A stretch of DNA of 64,000 nucleotides from Blautia faecicola (GTDB lineage: Bacteria; Bacillota; Clostridia; Lachnospirales; Lachnospiraceae). The stretch is taken from the NCBI RefSeq assembly GCF_004123145.1, contig NZ_SDKC01000001.1, forward strand, positions 1,073,501 to 1,137,500, written 5' to 3'. Position 1 is the stretch's first letter. Each line of letters starts with the position of its first letter. Below are positions 54,621-64,000 of the stretch, piece by piece. The notes beneath the pieces were generated by a model. The model was given only the letters and a program-made list of their open reading frames with translations, was not told the origin of the DNA and searched no databases. Made by a program: the position numbers and the translations under genes.

Positions 54621-57600
54621 ATGGACGAAAAGAAGATGAAGCGAGCGGGGATTGTGGCAATTGCAGTCCCGGCACTGACTGTGGGAACGGTGGCACTGGT
54701 ATCTGCGTATCAGGCGGGCAATGATTTTCAGCCATTTAACACAGATCGTGAATTACAGAAGAATCAGGTTGTCTTTTCTGACGATGAGGAAGCGGCAGGC
54801 GAGCAGGAACAGCAGCAGGGAGAAGAAAGCGAATACTGGAAAAAAAATACAGATTTCCCAAAGGACAAGAGCCCTGTTTCGGGATCACAGAATGGAAAAT
54901 ATCTGTTTGAGAACGGTCTTCTCGACCAGAGCAATCAGACCAATAATATTACGGTGCTTGGAGATACCGCCACAGGTGGTGTACAAAGCCCGGCCGGTCA
55001 GGGAAGTGGACAGCCGATCTACAATCTGACGGGTGATAAAGGAAATGCTGATACGATCATTCAGGGAACCGTAAGCCAGGGTGGAAACGGTAACGGTACG
55101 GGAGAATCCGGGAATGGAAACGGAAGTTCTTCCGGTACGGATAAGAATCAGGGAACGGACAGCAACAACGGACAGAACTCTTCGGATTCCAAGACGGATG
55201 ATCCGCTGATCCCGACACCGACGCCGACACCGGCAACCCGTCCTGCCAGTTCCGCGAAAGATCCGGACAGCAACAAGGCAACTCCGGGAATTATAGGTGG
55301 AGACAGCAACCCTTATACGGAAGATGTATCCAATAATTTCAAGAATCCGGAAAATACAAAAGGGGTTATTATACAGAAGTCCGTGTTCAATACAGATGGT
55401 ATGCTGTATAAGGGACAGATCATAGATAAGACGAGAACCTACAATGCACTCGAGACCTTTGCCTATATCGATGACAGCAAGGGAAACAGAAGCTTCTATG
55501 TATGGGGAAGCAATGCGCTCGATAACTATATCCGTATCGAGGCGGTTTCCTTTGACGGCGGAGAAACCTGGAGCGATGTGTTTCCGATGACAATCCCGAA
55601 AGACATCGATGCTGATCAGATGGTGATCCGGGTGGGATACCGTTTCTCCACAAATGATACGGAATGGACACAGATGGATGTTCCGTATGCACCGGAAGAC
55701 AGCAGGATCTATGTCATGACAGAGGCGATCACCGAGGAAAATCAGGTACTGGATACGACAAAGGTACTGAACTCGGATCAGCATCTGGAAGAGGGAACCA
55801 TGCTGAATCTCCTGCGGTATCAGGTGATGTATCTTGGGGAAGACGGGCTGACAACACTTTTTCCGGGCTGGAGTGAGGATGGAAAGCTGGTGGACTGGTA
55901 TTATATAGCCACCGTCGGCCGTCACATTCTGGAACCGGAAGATCCGGTGGCACTGGATCTGGCGTACACGGTTCAGCTGCGACAGGTGTGGATGTCAGAT
56001 ACGTTTGATGTCGGTTGGCAGTATGATAACCTGTGCTACCTGCAGGCACTGACCAGCGTGGAAAAGAGTGCGTTGCAAACAGCCGGAGAGAACGAGACGC
56101 GTCTGGAAGTACCGGAATATATCCAGGCGGTTATGATGGACGATGATGCCAATATTTCTGTGGATTATTTGGATATCCCGGATACGGTTCTTTACATTGC
56201 CGGAAATAATGACGGACTGAAAGTAAAGAAGGGTTATTCGGTAGGTGAGAACAATCCGTGCTATGCGATGGCGGATGACGGAGTTCTGACTAACAAAAGC
56301 GGAACGGAGTATTTGAACATTCCGTATGAAAAAGAGGAGATAACGGTAAAAGAAGGCGTTACCAAAGTCTCAGTCAGCGAGAAAAATGAGATCCAGACCC
56401 TTAAAATCGATGCGTCCTCGATGGAGGAGATGCCGGAGATCTCGTATGAAAATCTGAAAAACTGTAAGATTCTGGTAAAAGATGACCTGCTGGAAGAATT
56501 TATGAAGGAAAACTGGGACAGCCTGAAAGATGATCCGGGAAACTGTGTTGTTGCGATCAGTGAACCGACCCGAATGTATCGGATGAAATATGGCTGCATG
56601 ATCGATCAGAACGGTTCCATGCGGCGTCTGGTTGATGCAACGGGAAATAAAGTGCAGCTCGCATCGGAAGTAACCAACATTGAGGAAGGTGCTTTTGATG
56701 GCGTAGAGAATGTTGCGACACTGCTGATGCCGAAAAACGGAGAAAATATCGGGCTCGAAGAAAACTGTTTCCAAAACAGCGGGATCCGGAAGATTCTGTG
56801 CTATACAAAGTTACAGTACCGGGTGGTGCAGGAACAGCTGAAGGGTTCCGGGGCATCAGAGGATGTTGAAGTGGAACTTCTGGCAACTTCCAAGGAAGGA
56901 TATTCCTATGCCGTGACGGAAGAGGACGGAGAAAAAGAAGTCACGCTGATTTCCATTCCGGACGGTTTGCAGAGTTTTGACGGAGTCATGACGGATCAGG
57001 AAGGCAATCCGATTACAATCACGGCAGTGGATGATTATGCATTCAGCGAAGCCGGGGATCTGGAATGGGTAAGTTTACCGGAGAGTGTTAAAAAGATCGG
57101 CTATGAGGCGTTCGGGAACTGTACGGCACTGCAGGGTGTGATCATCGAATCACGGGATGTGATCGAGATCGGAAATCAGGCATTTGACGGGTGTAAAGCA
57201 CTCCGTTTTGTGGCGTCCAATGCGCCACAGGGCGTGATGGATGAGGATTACGATCCGGGACTCACAGATACTTTTGGAAACCGGACATTTTTTACACCGA
57301 CGAATTCAGAAGGATATTACGGAAACATCTGGTTTACCGAAGAATCAGGAGTGTATTCATTTGAGGTCGTGGAAGTGGGCGAAACAGGAAAGGCACTTTA
57401 CGGAACCAATGCGGCCGGAGAACCGTGGCTGCTGCTTCGTTCCGGAGGACATCTGGATGCACAGGTCAGTCTGCCGGATACCACGTTGGAGATCTGGAGC
57501 CAGGCACTGGAGTATACCACCACACAAAGCGGACGGTATACCGTCAACTGGGAAAATCTCGGTCAGCTGTGGATCGACAGCGGTGCATTTTACAGTTCGC

Positions 57601-59048
57601 AGCTGGGAGGTGATATTACACTGAGCGACAGCTGCTACCTGGCAAGCTATGCGGTGTATAACTGTGATCAGCTTACCAGTGTGACGATGGGAGATAATAT
57701 CGGACAGATCGGTGAGGGCACGTTTGGCGGCTGTGACAGTCTGACAACGGCACAGTTTGGCACGATGCAGGACAGCGTGGCACTGTACAGCGGTCTGTTC
57801 AATGACTGTAATCAGCTTACCAGCATTACGATCAATGACTACACAGCTCCAAGTCTGGTCGTTTTGGGAACTTCCGGTTTCCAGTTTAACTTTGGCTGGA
57901 CACAGGAGGAAGAAGAAGCCAATCTGAAGATCCGGATTCCGGAAGGCAGTGAAGTGAATTATGTGAAAAAATGGCGGTATTTTTATGCCGGCTATGTGGA
58001 ATCCGGGGATTATCCGGCATATCTGAATATGTGGTATGATATCCGATATCAGCATATGGACTGGCTGACCTGGGAATTCCCTTCGGATGAAGAGGTGGAT
58101 GAACTGGTGGAGGCAGCTCTTTTGTCGGCAGAAAACAGAATCCGCAGGATGATCGGAACCGAAACAGTGAGCGAACCGGTAGACTATTATCCGTACCATC
58201 TGGACAATGAGGGGATGCTGTCACTGGCGGGAACACCGTCGGATATCACCGTTATGAATCTGTGGATGCAGCTGGATAACCTGCCGGATAACTGGTTCCT
58301 GGATTACATTGGAACCGGAGCCTTTAAGCGTGCAAAAAATCTGGGTATGGTACTGATCCCGGATATGATTTCCGGTATTTTTACCAATGCATTTGACGGC
58401 GTGGAAAGCGATTCCCTGATGCTGTATTTTATGTCGGAGACACCGCCGGCACTGAAAGGATGGTCTGAAGAGCACCCGTTTGTATTTGGCACGACGAGTA
58501 CGCCGATCTATATGATGCTGCCGGATGGAAGCGAGGAGACTTATATCCAGTCCTGGATCTTCCCGATGGCAGGTTATGAGGATCTTGCGGCCATGCGTGA
58601 GAGTATAAAAGCCAAACTGGCAGAGGCAGGAGAGGATGATTCGGATCAGGCAGTGGATATCGAGGTGGCAAACCGTTTACTTCCGCTGGAAAACCAGCTG
58701 CGCGCCATGATCGGTATGGAACAGATCACGGATCCGAAGGATCTGAGTGTGACGCTCGACAATCTGCCGGACAGTGAAGAGGCGGAAACAGACGAGGAAC
58801 TTTCCGGATCGGAAGAGGAAACGAAAGAGACGGACGGCGTACAGGAAGATCGGAAGAAAGAAGAGACAGAAGAAGATCCGGACACAGAACAGAAGACGGA
58901 GGATTCTTCAAAGGAAGAGAAACAGAACCCGACGGGTGGCAGTGCGGAAAAGGACGCTCTGACATCGGAGGGAACAGAAAATAAAAAAGAAAATCAGGAA
59001 AATACAGATACTGCCGGAAATGGTAGCGGAGAGGAGACACAGGAATGA
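54621..59048 (+). CDS. Large leucine-rich-repeat (BspA-type) surface protein
   Basis: The protein has 1475 aa. A signal anchor (GIVAIAVPALTVGTVALVSAY, about residues 9-29) is followed by a Gln/Glu-rich and Gly/Asn/Ser-rich stretch with TPTPTPA at about 198-204. A beta region (about 250-500) with SFDGGETWSDVFPM comes next, then BspA/LRR_5-type repeats (about 680-1290), for example AFSEAGDLEWVSLPESVKKIGYEAF. A Glu/Asp/Lys-rich tail of 130 residues ends the protein; no LPxTG is seen. The stop overlaps the MoxR gene (ATGA). Placement ahead of MoxR-DUF58-transglutaminase genes suggests the complex matures or exports it, or that it is that complex's surface arm. Confidence 0.75.
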   Translation: MDEKKMKRAGIVAIAVPALTVGTVALVSAYQAGNDFQPFNTDRELQKNQVVFSDDEEAAGEQEQQQGEESEYWKKNTDFPKDKSPVSGSQNGKYLFENGLLDQSNQTNNITVLGDTATGGVQSPAGQGSGQPIYNLTGDKGNADTIIQGTVSQGGNGNGTGESGNGNGSSSGTDKNQGTDSNNGQNSSDSKTDDPLIPTPTPTPATRPASSAKDPDSNKATPGIIGGDSNPYTEDVSNNFKNPENTKGVIIQKSVFNTDGMLYKGQIIDKTRTYNALETFAYIDDSKGNRSFYVWGSNALDNYIRIEAVSFDGGETWSDVFPMTIPKDIDADQMVIRVGYRFSTNDTEWTQMDVPYAPEDSRIYVMTEAITEENQVLDTTKVLNSDQHLEEGTMLNLLRYQVMYLGEDGLTTLFPGWSEDGKLVDWYYIATVGRHILEPEDPVALDLAYTVQLRQVWMSDTFDVGWQYDNLCYLQALTSVEKSALQTAGENETRLEVPEYIQAVMMDDDANISVDYLDIPDTVLYIAGNNDGLKVKKGYSVGENNPCYAMADDGVLTNKSGTEYLNIPYEKEEITVKEGVTKVSVSEKNEIQTLKIDASSMEEMPEISYENLKNCKILVKDDLLEEFMKENWDSLKDDPGNCVVAISEPTRMYRMKYGCMIDQNGSMRRLVDATGNKVQLASEVTNIEEGAFDGVENVATLLMPKNGENIGLEENCFQNSGIRKILCYTKLQYRVVQEQLKGSGASEDVEVELLATSKEGYSYAVTEEDGEKEVTLISIPDGLQSFDGVMTDQEGNPITITAVDDYAFSEAGDLEWVSLPESVKKIGYEAFGNCTALQGVIIESRDVIEIGNQAFDGCKALRFVASNAPQGVMDEDYDPGLTDTFGNRTFFTPTNSEGYYGNIWFTEESGVYSFEVVEVGETGKALYGTNAAGEPWLLLRSGGHLDAQVSLPDTTLEIWSQALEYTTTQSGRYTVNWENLGQLWIDSGAFYSSQLGGDITLSDSCYLASYAVYNCDQLTSVTMGDNIGQIGEGTFGGCDSLTTAQFGTMQDSVALYSGLFNDCNQLTSITINDYTAPSLVVLGTSGFQFNFGWTQEEEEANLKIRIPEGSEVNYVKKWRYFYAGYVESGDYPAYLNMWYDIRYQHMDWLTWEFPSDEEVDELVEAALLSAENRIRRMIGTETVSEPVDYYPYHLDNEGMLSLAGTPSDITVMNLWMQLDNLPDNWFLDYIGTGAFKRAKNLGMVLIPDMISGIFTNAFDGVESDSLMLYFMSETPPALKGWSEEHPFVFGTTSTPIYMMLPDGSEETYIQSWIFPMAGYEDLAAMRESIKAKLAEAGEDDSDQAVDIEVANRLLPLENQLRAMIGMEQITDPKDLSVTLDNLPDSEEAETDEELSGSEEETKETDGVQEDRKKEETEEDPDTEQKTEDSSKEEKQNPTGGSAEKDALTSEGTENKKENQENTDTAGNGSGEETQE

Positions 59049-59980
59049 TAGTAGAACAGTCCAAGCAGATCATTGCGGAGGTAAATAAGGCATTTATCGG
59101 AAAAAACGATATTATCGAAAAAATTCTGATGACGATTTATGCCGGAGGACATGTGCTGCTGGAGGATTGCCCGGGGGTTGGAAAAACCACCCTGGCACTG
59201 GCATTTTCAAAGGTACTGGGACTTAGCTGCAAGCGTATTCAGTTTACCACGGATACGCTGCCGTCAGATATTACAGGGTTTACGATGTTTAACCGGGAAA
59301 CCAACAGTTTTGAATACCGTGACGGTGCGGCAAACTGTCAGCTGCTTCTGGCAGATGAGATCAACCGTACCTCCCCGAAGACACAGTCGGCACTTCTAGA
59401 GGTGATGGAGGAACATACGATCACTGTGGACGGAAAGACACATCATCTGCCGTCTCCGTTTATCTGTATTGCCACACAGAACCCGCTGGGATTTGCTGGT
59501 ACGCAGCCGCTGCCGGAGTCTCAGCTGGACCGTTTTATGGTGTGTCTGTCAATCGGCTATCCGACACTGGAACACCAGATGAACATTATCAATGCACAGC
59601 GTTATCAGAATCCGTTACAGGAGCTGCAGCCGGCAACGACGGCGCAGAACGTGATCGAGGTACAGAATTATCTGACTTCCGTACAGATGACCGAGGATGT
59701 GCTGCGGTATGCGATCTTACTGTGTGAAGCGACAAGAAATCATCCGCTGGTAGAGCTGGGAATCTCTCCGCGAGGTGTTTCCGCTTTGGTAAAGATGGCA
59801 AAAGCCAGCGCGATCATCCGGGGAAGAAACTACGTGATTCCGGAAGATGTACAGAATGTCTACACAGATGTGTGTGCACACCGTCTGGTACTTCGTCCGC
59901 AGGCACAGGCTGACGGAGAGGATGCCAGGATGATCCTTCAGGAAATCATGGATGACATCCGTCCGAAGGCAGAAAGGTAG
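59045..59980 (+). CDS. MoxR-family AAA+ ATPase
   Basis: It starts inside the stop of the LRR gene. Walker A is CPGVGKTTLA (about residues 42-51), Walker B is LLLADEINRTSPKTQSALLE, sensor 1 is ATQNPLGFAGTQPLPESQLDRF, and the C-terminal lid has GISPRGVSALVKMAKA. Length of 311 aa is typical. MoxR ATPases act as chaperones for cofactor or complex maturation. They are almost always paired with a DUF58 protein, here seven bases downstream. Confidence 0.92.
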   Translation: MIVEQSKQIIAEVNKAFIGKNDIIEKILMTIYAGGHVLLEDCPGVGKTTLALAFSKVLGLSCKRIQFTTDTLPSDITGFTMFNRETNSFEYRDGAANCQLLLADEINRTSPKTQSALLEVMEEHTITVDGKTHHLPSPFICIATQNPLGFAGTQPLPESQLDRFMVCLSIGYPTLEHQMNIINAQRYQNPLQELQPATTAQNVIEVQNYLTSVQMTEDVLRYAILLCEATRNHPLVELGISPRGVSALVKMAKASAIIRGRNYVIPEDVQNVYTDVCAHRLVLRPQAQADGEDARMILQEIMDDIRPKAER

Positions 59981-59986
59981 AAGGCT

Positions 59987-61135
59987 ATGTGGAAAAATCG
60001 GCTGGCCTATGGGTGCTTGGCAGGAATCCTTGCAATCTTGTTATTTTTCTCCGGCAAATCGTTTCTGCTGGTGGCTCTGCTGTTGTCACTGCTGTTGATC
60101 CCGGTGTTTGGAATCCTGATCCGGAGAGACGGAAAGAGCATAAAGATCCGTCTGGAAAAAGAAAAACCGGTGGCGGCTGCCATATATTCGAAAGGTGCGC
60201 TCCGGGTTGCGGACCGGGTGCAGATCGAACTGAAAGTGAAAAATGAGATGTTTGACCGGAGCGAATGTCTGCAATTTCTGCTGCCACTGAAAGGAAAGGA
60301 ACAGACGTTTTCCCTGCCGGTGGAACTGCGGCTGTGCGGGCAGACACGTTTCGAGTGCACCCGTGTGTGGGTGATGGATCTTTTGGGCCTTTTCCGCATT
60401 CCACTGAAAGCGGGACAGACCTTTTATACGGTACTGTATCCGCCAAAGATGCGTGTACAGATGGAGCGGATTGCAGGAACGGTAGGATCTTCTCAGACAG
60501 ATGGATTTCTTCAGAACAGAAAAGGAAATGATCCAAGCGAGATGTTTGAACTGCGGGAATATGCACCGGGGGATGACATCCGTGCTATTCACTGGAAACT
60601 GACCAGCAAGACGGATGATCTGGTGATCCGTCAGGCGAGTGATCCCTCGCATCATACACTGTTGCTGCTCCCGGACTACGGGCTGGATCAGCTGAACAGA
60701 CCGGATGGAGAGGCAGAGATGAACACGGTCATCGCTGTGGGCGTGGAGGCTGCGAGAGAGCTTCTGAAAAAAGGAAGAGGCTTCTGCCTTGCGATTCCCA
60801 CCAGAAACGGACTTCAGCTCTATGAGATACAGAATGAAAAAGAATTTTCCAGGATACTTCCGCAGTGGCTTTCCATTCCGGTACAGGCGATCGGGGGTAC
60901 GGGACTGGAATATTTCCAGATGCAGCATCTGGAACAGTATTTTAACCGGCTGGTGGTCCTGTCCTGTGGAGATTATGAGAAAGGGGTACGGGGACTGGAA
61001 CAGAAGATTGGTATCACGGTGATCCAGTCATTAGCGAAAAAAGGACTCTCCTACACCAGCCTGAAGCAGAATGGTATGCTGATCGAGATCCCGGCAGGAG
61101 AAAAACAGGAAGAAACCTATCGGATTCTATGTTAA
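59987..61135 (+). CDS. DUF58 membrane protein, MoxR partner
   Basis: There are two N-terminal membrane segments (about 8-23 and 26-45), then a beta domain. The DUF58 core contains EMFELREYAPGDDIRAIHWK with the family's Y-x-PGDDxRxIxW signature near residue 190. A von Willebrand A-like C-terminal part follows. Length of 382 aa is normal. It lies between MoxR and the transglutaminase-fold gene, a classical trio. Confidence 0.88.
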   Translation: MWKNRLAYGCLAGILAILLFFSGKSFLLVALLLSLLLIPVFGILIRRDGKSIKIRLEKEKPVAAAIYSKGALRVADRVQIELKVKNEMFDRSECLQFLLPLKGKEQTFSLPVELRLCGQTRFECTRVWVMDLLGLFRIPLKAGQTFYTVLYPPKMRVQMERIAGTVGSSQTDGFLQNRKGNDPSEMFELREYAPGDDIRAIHWKLTSKTDDLVIRQASDPSHHTLLLLPDYGLDQLNRPDGEAEMNTVIAVGVEAARELLKKGRGFCLAIPTRNGLQLYEIQNEKEFSRILPQWLSIPVQAIGGTGLEYFQMQHLEQYFNRLVVLSCGDYEKGVRGLEQKIGITVIQSLAKKGLSYTSLKQNGMLIEIPAGEKQEETYRILC

Positions 61136-61148
61136 AGGGGAAGAAGAG

Positions 61149-63542
61149 ATGAAGCAGAAGACAAAAGAAATACAGATACAGAACATCCCCTTGCAGGAAC
61201 AAAATAAAGAATACCAGCTGATCCTGTGGGATATCTGTCTGGCGCTGGTACTGATGACCGGAAGCCTGATCTCCTTTGTGGAGAGTTGGGGACAGAAGAC
61301 CGGTATGGGGATCCTGATCGCGGTGACGGCAGGGATCGGTCTGTTGGGAAGTGTGCTGGCACAACAGTACGGGAAAAAAACTTCTATAAAGGGGATACTC
61401 TACGGGATTCCGTGGCTGCTCCTGCTGATCGTTACCGGGTTTCACGGATACCTGACCGGATTCCTTTCCTGGATCAATGCGATCATCACCGGATGGAATC
61501 TGTCACAGGAGGGCGGTGTAGCCCTTTTTAACGCGCAGACCACGGAACAGAATGTGCAGGCATTTTCCCTGGTGATGGCACTTGTCCTGGGAGAGGGGAT
61601 TCTGGTTCTGGTAAAAAAGAAACAGCGGATCGTATGTATGGTCATGGTGACGGTGTGGATCGTCATACAGCTTGTCGGAGCTACCTATAACCCGGTTGCA
61701 TGTGGATTCCTGCTGGCAGGACTCTGTGGCATGTGGATCGCCGGAAGAAAAACCTGGATTACGAAAAGCATGGTGGTCTGGGCGCTGGGAATCGCCGTTT
61801 TATTATGTGCGGCGGGTATGAGCAGTGACAGAGCCGGTATGGAAACCGTCATGGATTTCCGGGAACAGGTAGAAGAAAAAGTGCATGAGATCCGTTATGG
61901 AAAAGATATCCTGCCGGAAGGAGATCTGTATCAGGCAGGCAAACTGCATGCAAGTACGGAAGTAATGCTGGAAGTACAGGGTCAGCAGGAAAAGAATCTG
62001 TATCTGCGGGGATTTGTAGGAGGCAGTTATCAGAACGGACAGTGGGAAGAAATGTCTGATGCCGCCTACAGCGGAAAAAATGCAGGAATGTTTACCTGGT
62101 TAAAGGCGCGGAGTTTTGATCCGCTGACACAGGTCGCAGCATACAATCAGTTAGGGGAAGAACAGGATGTACCGGAGGGGAATCAGGTACAGGTAAAAGT
62201 AAAAAATGCGTCCCGCTATTATATTTACACGCCGGTTTCCTATGTCCGGATGATCAACGGCAGTGTAAAAGAAGAAAAAGACAGTCGACTGGCAAGCAGA
62301 GGACTTTTTGGAAGCCGTTCGTATCGCTGGGAGGAGATCTCAGGAAGCAGACCGGGTGAACTGACGGTTGCGGATAACTGGGTAGAAGATCCGGATACGG
62401 ATCGTCGACAGGAATATCAGGAGGCAGAAGCGGTCTACCGGGAATTTGTTTATCATACCTATACCACGATAGATAGTGACATGCAGCGGCTGATGCAGCG
62501 GATTTTCTGGGATGATTACGAGACGGACAGTGACGGTATCTACAGTGCGTTAAATCAGATCCGGCAATGTCTGAGCGGTGAGACAACGTATACCGAGATG
62601 ATGCCGCAGATTCCGGAGGGAGAAGATCCGATCCGCTGGTTCCTGACAGAAGGAAAACAGGGAAATGATGTTTACTATGCGGCAGCAGCCACGGAAGCAT
62701 TTCGCGCCTATGGAATTCCGGCACGTTATGTGGAGGGCTACTATTTATCCGCGGATCAGATCCAAAAAGAAGAAAGTGGAACCAACACCCTGACCGGTGC
62801 GGACGCACATGCCTGGGTGGAGGTCTATTTTGATGGTGTGGGCTGGCTGCCATTGGATACCACACCGGGGTATTATTACGATGCGGTATCCTTACAGCAG
62901 ATGATCAGTGCACCGGATCAGGTCAATAAGAATGCGGTACTGGAAGATCCGTCATTTGAAGCCAATCAGGCGACCGATACTACGGGATCAAGAAGGAACG
63001 GAGATGCACTCAAACGTGTGGCTGTCCGCATGGGAGCCGTTATACTGGGGGGTGTCACGTTGTTGATCATTCTTGCTTTGGTGCTGCTGGGAGTCCTTGA
63101 GATCGGAAGAATCTGGGATTACGAATCGATGCACCGGAAGTATGAACGGGTGGATCAGAAGGAGAAGATTCATATGATGTCCGAGAAGATGGAAAAACTT
63201 CTGGAATTTCTCGGAATTTCGATGAGTCTTGGATGGAAGACCGACGAAGTGGACGAAAAAATCCATGAAAAATATCCGGGTGTGGAAGCCGGTTCGTATC
63301 TTCGTGTCTGCAGGATCATGGAAAAATCCCTCTACGGACAGATGGAACTGGAAGCCTATGAGATGCGTACCATCGACAGCTTTATGGAAAAGCTGCAGGA
63401 GATCGGAAAAGAAACACTCGACCGAAAGGGCAGAATCCTGCTCCGTTATGGCTATGTTGCACGGATAATTGGAAAAATCCGTCGAAAAACAGGGCAAAAA
63501 AGAAAAAACAAAAAAAACGACAGAAAAGAATTGACAAAATAA
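61149..63542 (+). CDS. Transglutaminase-fold membrane protein lacking the catalytic Cys
   Basis: The protein has 797 aa. About six N-terminal membrane spans (residues about 25-235) precede an outside region. The transglutaminase-like domain (about 470-580) shows QGNDVYYAAAATEAFRAYGI, DAHAWVEVYFDGVGW and LPLDTTPGY. One more membrane span is at about 625-650, then a cytosolic tail with a DUF4129-like helical part. His554 and Asp570 of the triad are present, but the position of the catalytic Cys (usually GYC before the helix) is D507. It may therefore bind but not cross-link or cleave. It completes the LRR-MoxR-DUF58 operon. Confidence 0.82.
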   Translation: MKQKTKEIQIQNIPLQEQNKEYQLILWDICLALVLMTGSLISFVESWGQKTGMGILIAVTAGIGLLGSVLAQQYGKKTSIKGILYGIPWLLLLIVTGFHGYLTGFLSWINAIITGWNLSQEGGVALFNAQTTEQNVQAFSLVMALVLGEGILVLVKKKQRIVCMVMVTVWIVIQLVGATYNPVACGFLLAGLCGMWIAGRKTWITKSMVVWALGIAVLLCAAGMSSDRAGMETVMDFREQVEEKVHEIRYGKDILPEGDLYQAGKLHASTEVMLEVQGQQEKNLYLRGFVGGSYQNGQWEEMSDAAYSGKNAGMFTWLKARSFDPLTQVAAYNQLGEEQDVPEGNQVQVKVKNASRYYIYTPVSYVRMINGSVKEEKDSRLASRGLFGSRSYRWEEISGSRPGELTVADNWVEDPDTDRRQEYQEAEAVYREFVYHTYTTIDSDMQRLMQRIFWDDYETDSDGIYSALNQIRQCLSGETTYTEMMPQIPEGEDPIRWFLTEGKQGNDVYYAAAATEAFRAYGIPARYVEGYYLSADQIQKEESGTNTLTGADAHAWVEVYFDGVGWLPLDTTPGYYYDAVSLQQMISAPDQVNKNAVLEDPSFEANQATDTTGSRRNGDALKRVAVRMGAVILGGVTLLIILALVLLGVLEIGRIWDYESMHRKYERVDQKEKIHMMSEKMEKLLEFLGISMSLGWKTDEVDEKIHEKYPGVEAGSYLRVCRIMEKSLYGQMELEAYEMRTIDSFMEKLQEIGKETLDRKGRILLRYGYVARIIGKIRRKTGQKRKNKKNDRKELTK

Positions 63543-63559
63543 AAGGAAAGAGACATAAT
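63531..63559 (+). promoter_or_regulatory. Promoter of pyrG
   Basis: TTGACA (63531-63536), 17 bases, CATAAT (63554-63559). The -35 overlaps the end of the upstream transglutaminase-fold gene. Confidence 0.75.
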
Positions 63560-63582
63560 AGTAGCATTAAAAAAACACTGAC

Positions 63583-64000
<418 letters not shown>

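Noticed and set aside
54885-55925. 346-codon minus-strand frame inside the LRR gene (and similar long antisense frames at 57357-58199 and 60086-60928)
   Set aside because: Antisense by-products of codon bias in long real genes; composition is Arg/Ile/His-rich with no family signature.

Overview
This window looks like chromosomal DNA of a gut-type Lachnospiraceae member (Clostridia). The basis is moderate-to-low G+C, Clostridia-style gene families (DUF5716/DUF5717, type III glutamine synthetase, Gram-positive Pel genes, SipW/TasA-like secreted proteins with AWF(V)xNN signal regions), strong AGGAGG-type ribosome sites and frequent TTG/GTG starts. Genus cannot be fixed from the sequence alone. 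No rRNA, tRNA or CRISPR array was seen.

Region 1 (1-30.2 kb) is a biofilm/matrix island. It opens with the end of a secreted TasA-like protein, then a decayed patch with a probable recombinase remnant. A tightly overlapping operon follows: membrane diguanylate cyclase, a composite PelD (SDR-like domain + membrane segments + GAF + degenerate GGDEF carrying RxxD), PelE, a DUF2194 PelA-type deacetylase, PelF, PelG, a CotH-type lipoprotein kinase, a VTC-domain polyphosphate polymerase-like protein and a DUF4956 membrane protein. This reads as a c-di-GMP-controlled Pel-like exopolysaccharide machine with a surface-phosphorylation/polyphosphate extension. Downstream are a frameshifted TasA-like gene, a 308-aa exported protein, a 3512-aa GGLVG-repeat (GLUG-type) secreted giant, two further single-pass exported proteins and a third, wrecked TasA-like gene interrupted by a 160-bp MITE. 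A conserved leader-like sequence occurs three times here.

Region 2 (30.2-37.4 kb): a minus-strand CobD/HisC-like aminotransferase, then a divergent three-gene module, DUF5717, DUF5716 (which reads as a divergent Hsp70/actin-like ATPase) and a TPR-like protein.

Region 3 (37.4-52.8 kb) is metabolic: a polar amino acid ABC importer with a second MITE copy inside an intergenic hairpin, purB, a LacI regulator divergent from a GH32 sucrose hydrolase with clear operators, purA, a TPP riboswitch driving thiD-cytX, a 208-nt foldback element, and the minus-strand glnN-purF operon with a promoter-proximal leader terminator.

Region 4 (52.8-64 kb): a hybrid histidine kinase, an operon of a leucine-rich-repeat surface protein with MoxR ATPase, DUF58 and transglutaminase-fold proteins, and the start of pyrG. 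The pyrG leader has the same promoter-proximal terminator design and the same AAAGGC hexaloop alternative hairpin as glnN, suggesting a shared attenuation mechanism for glutamine-linked genes.
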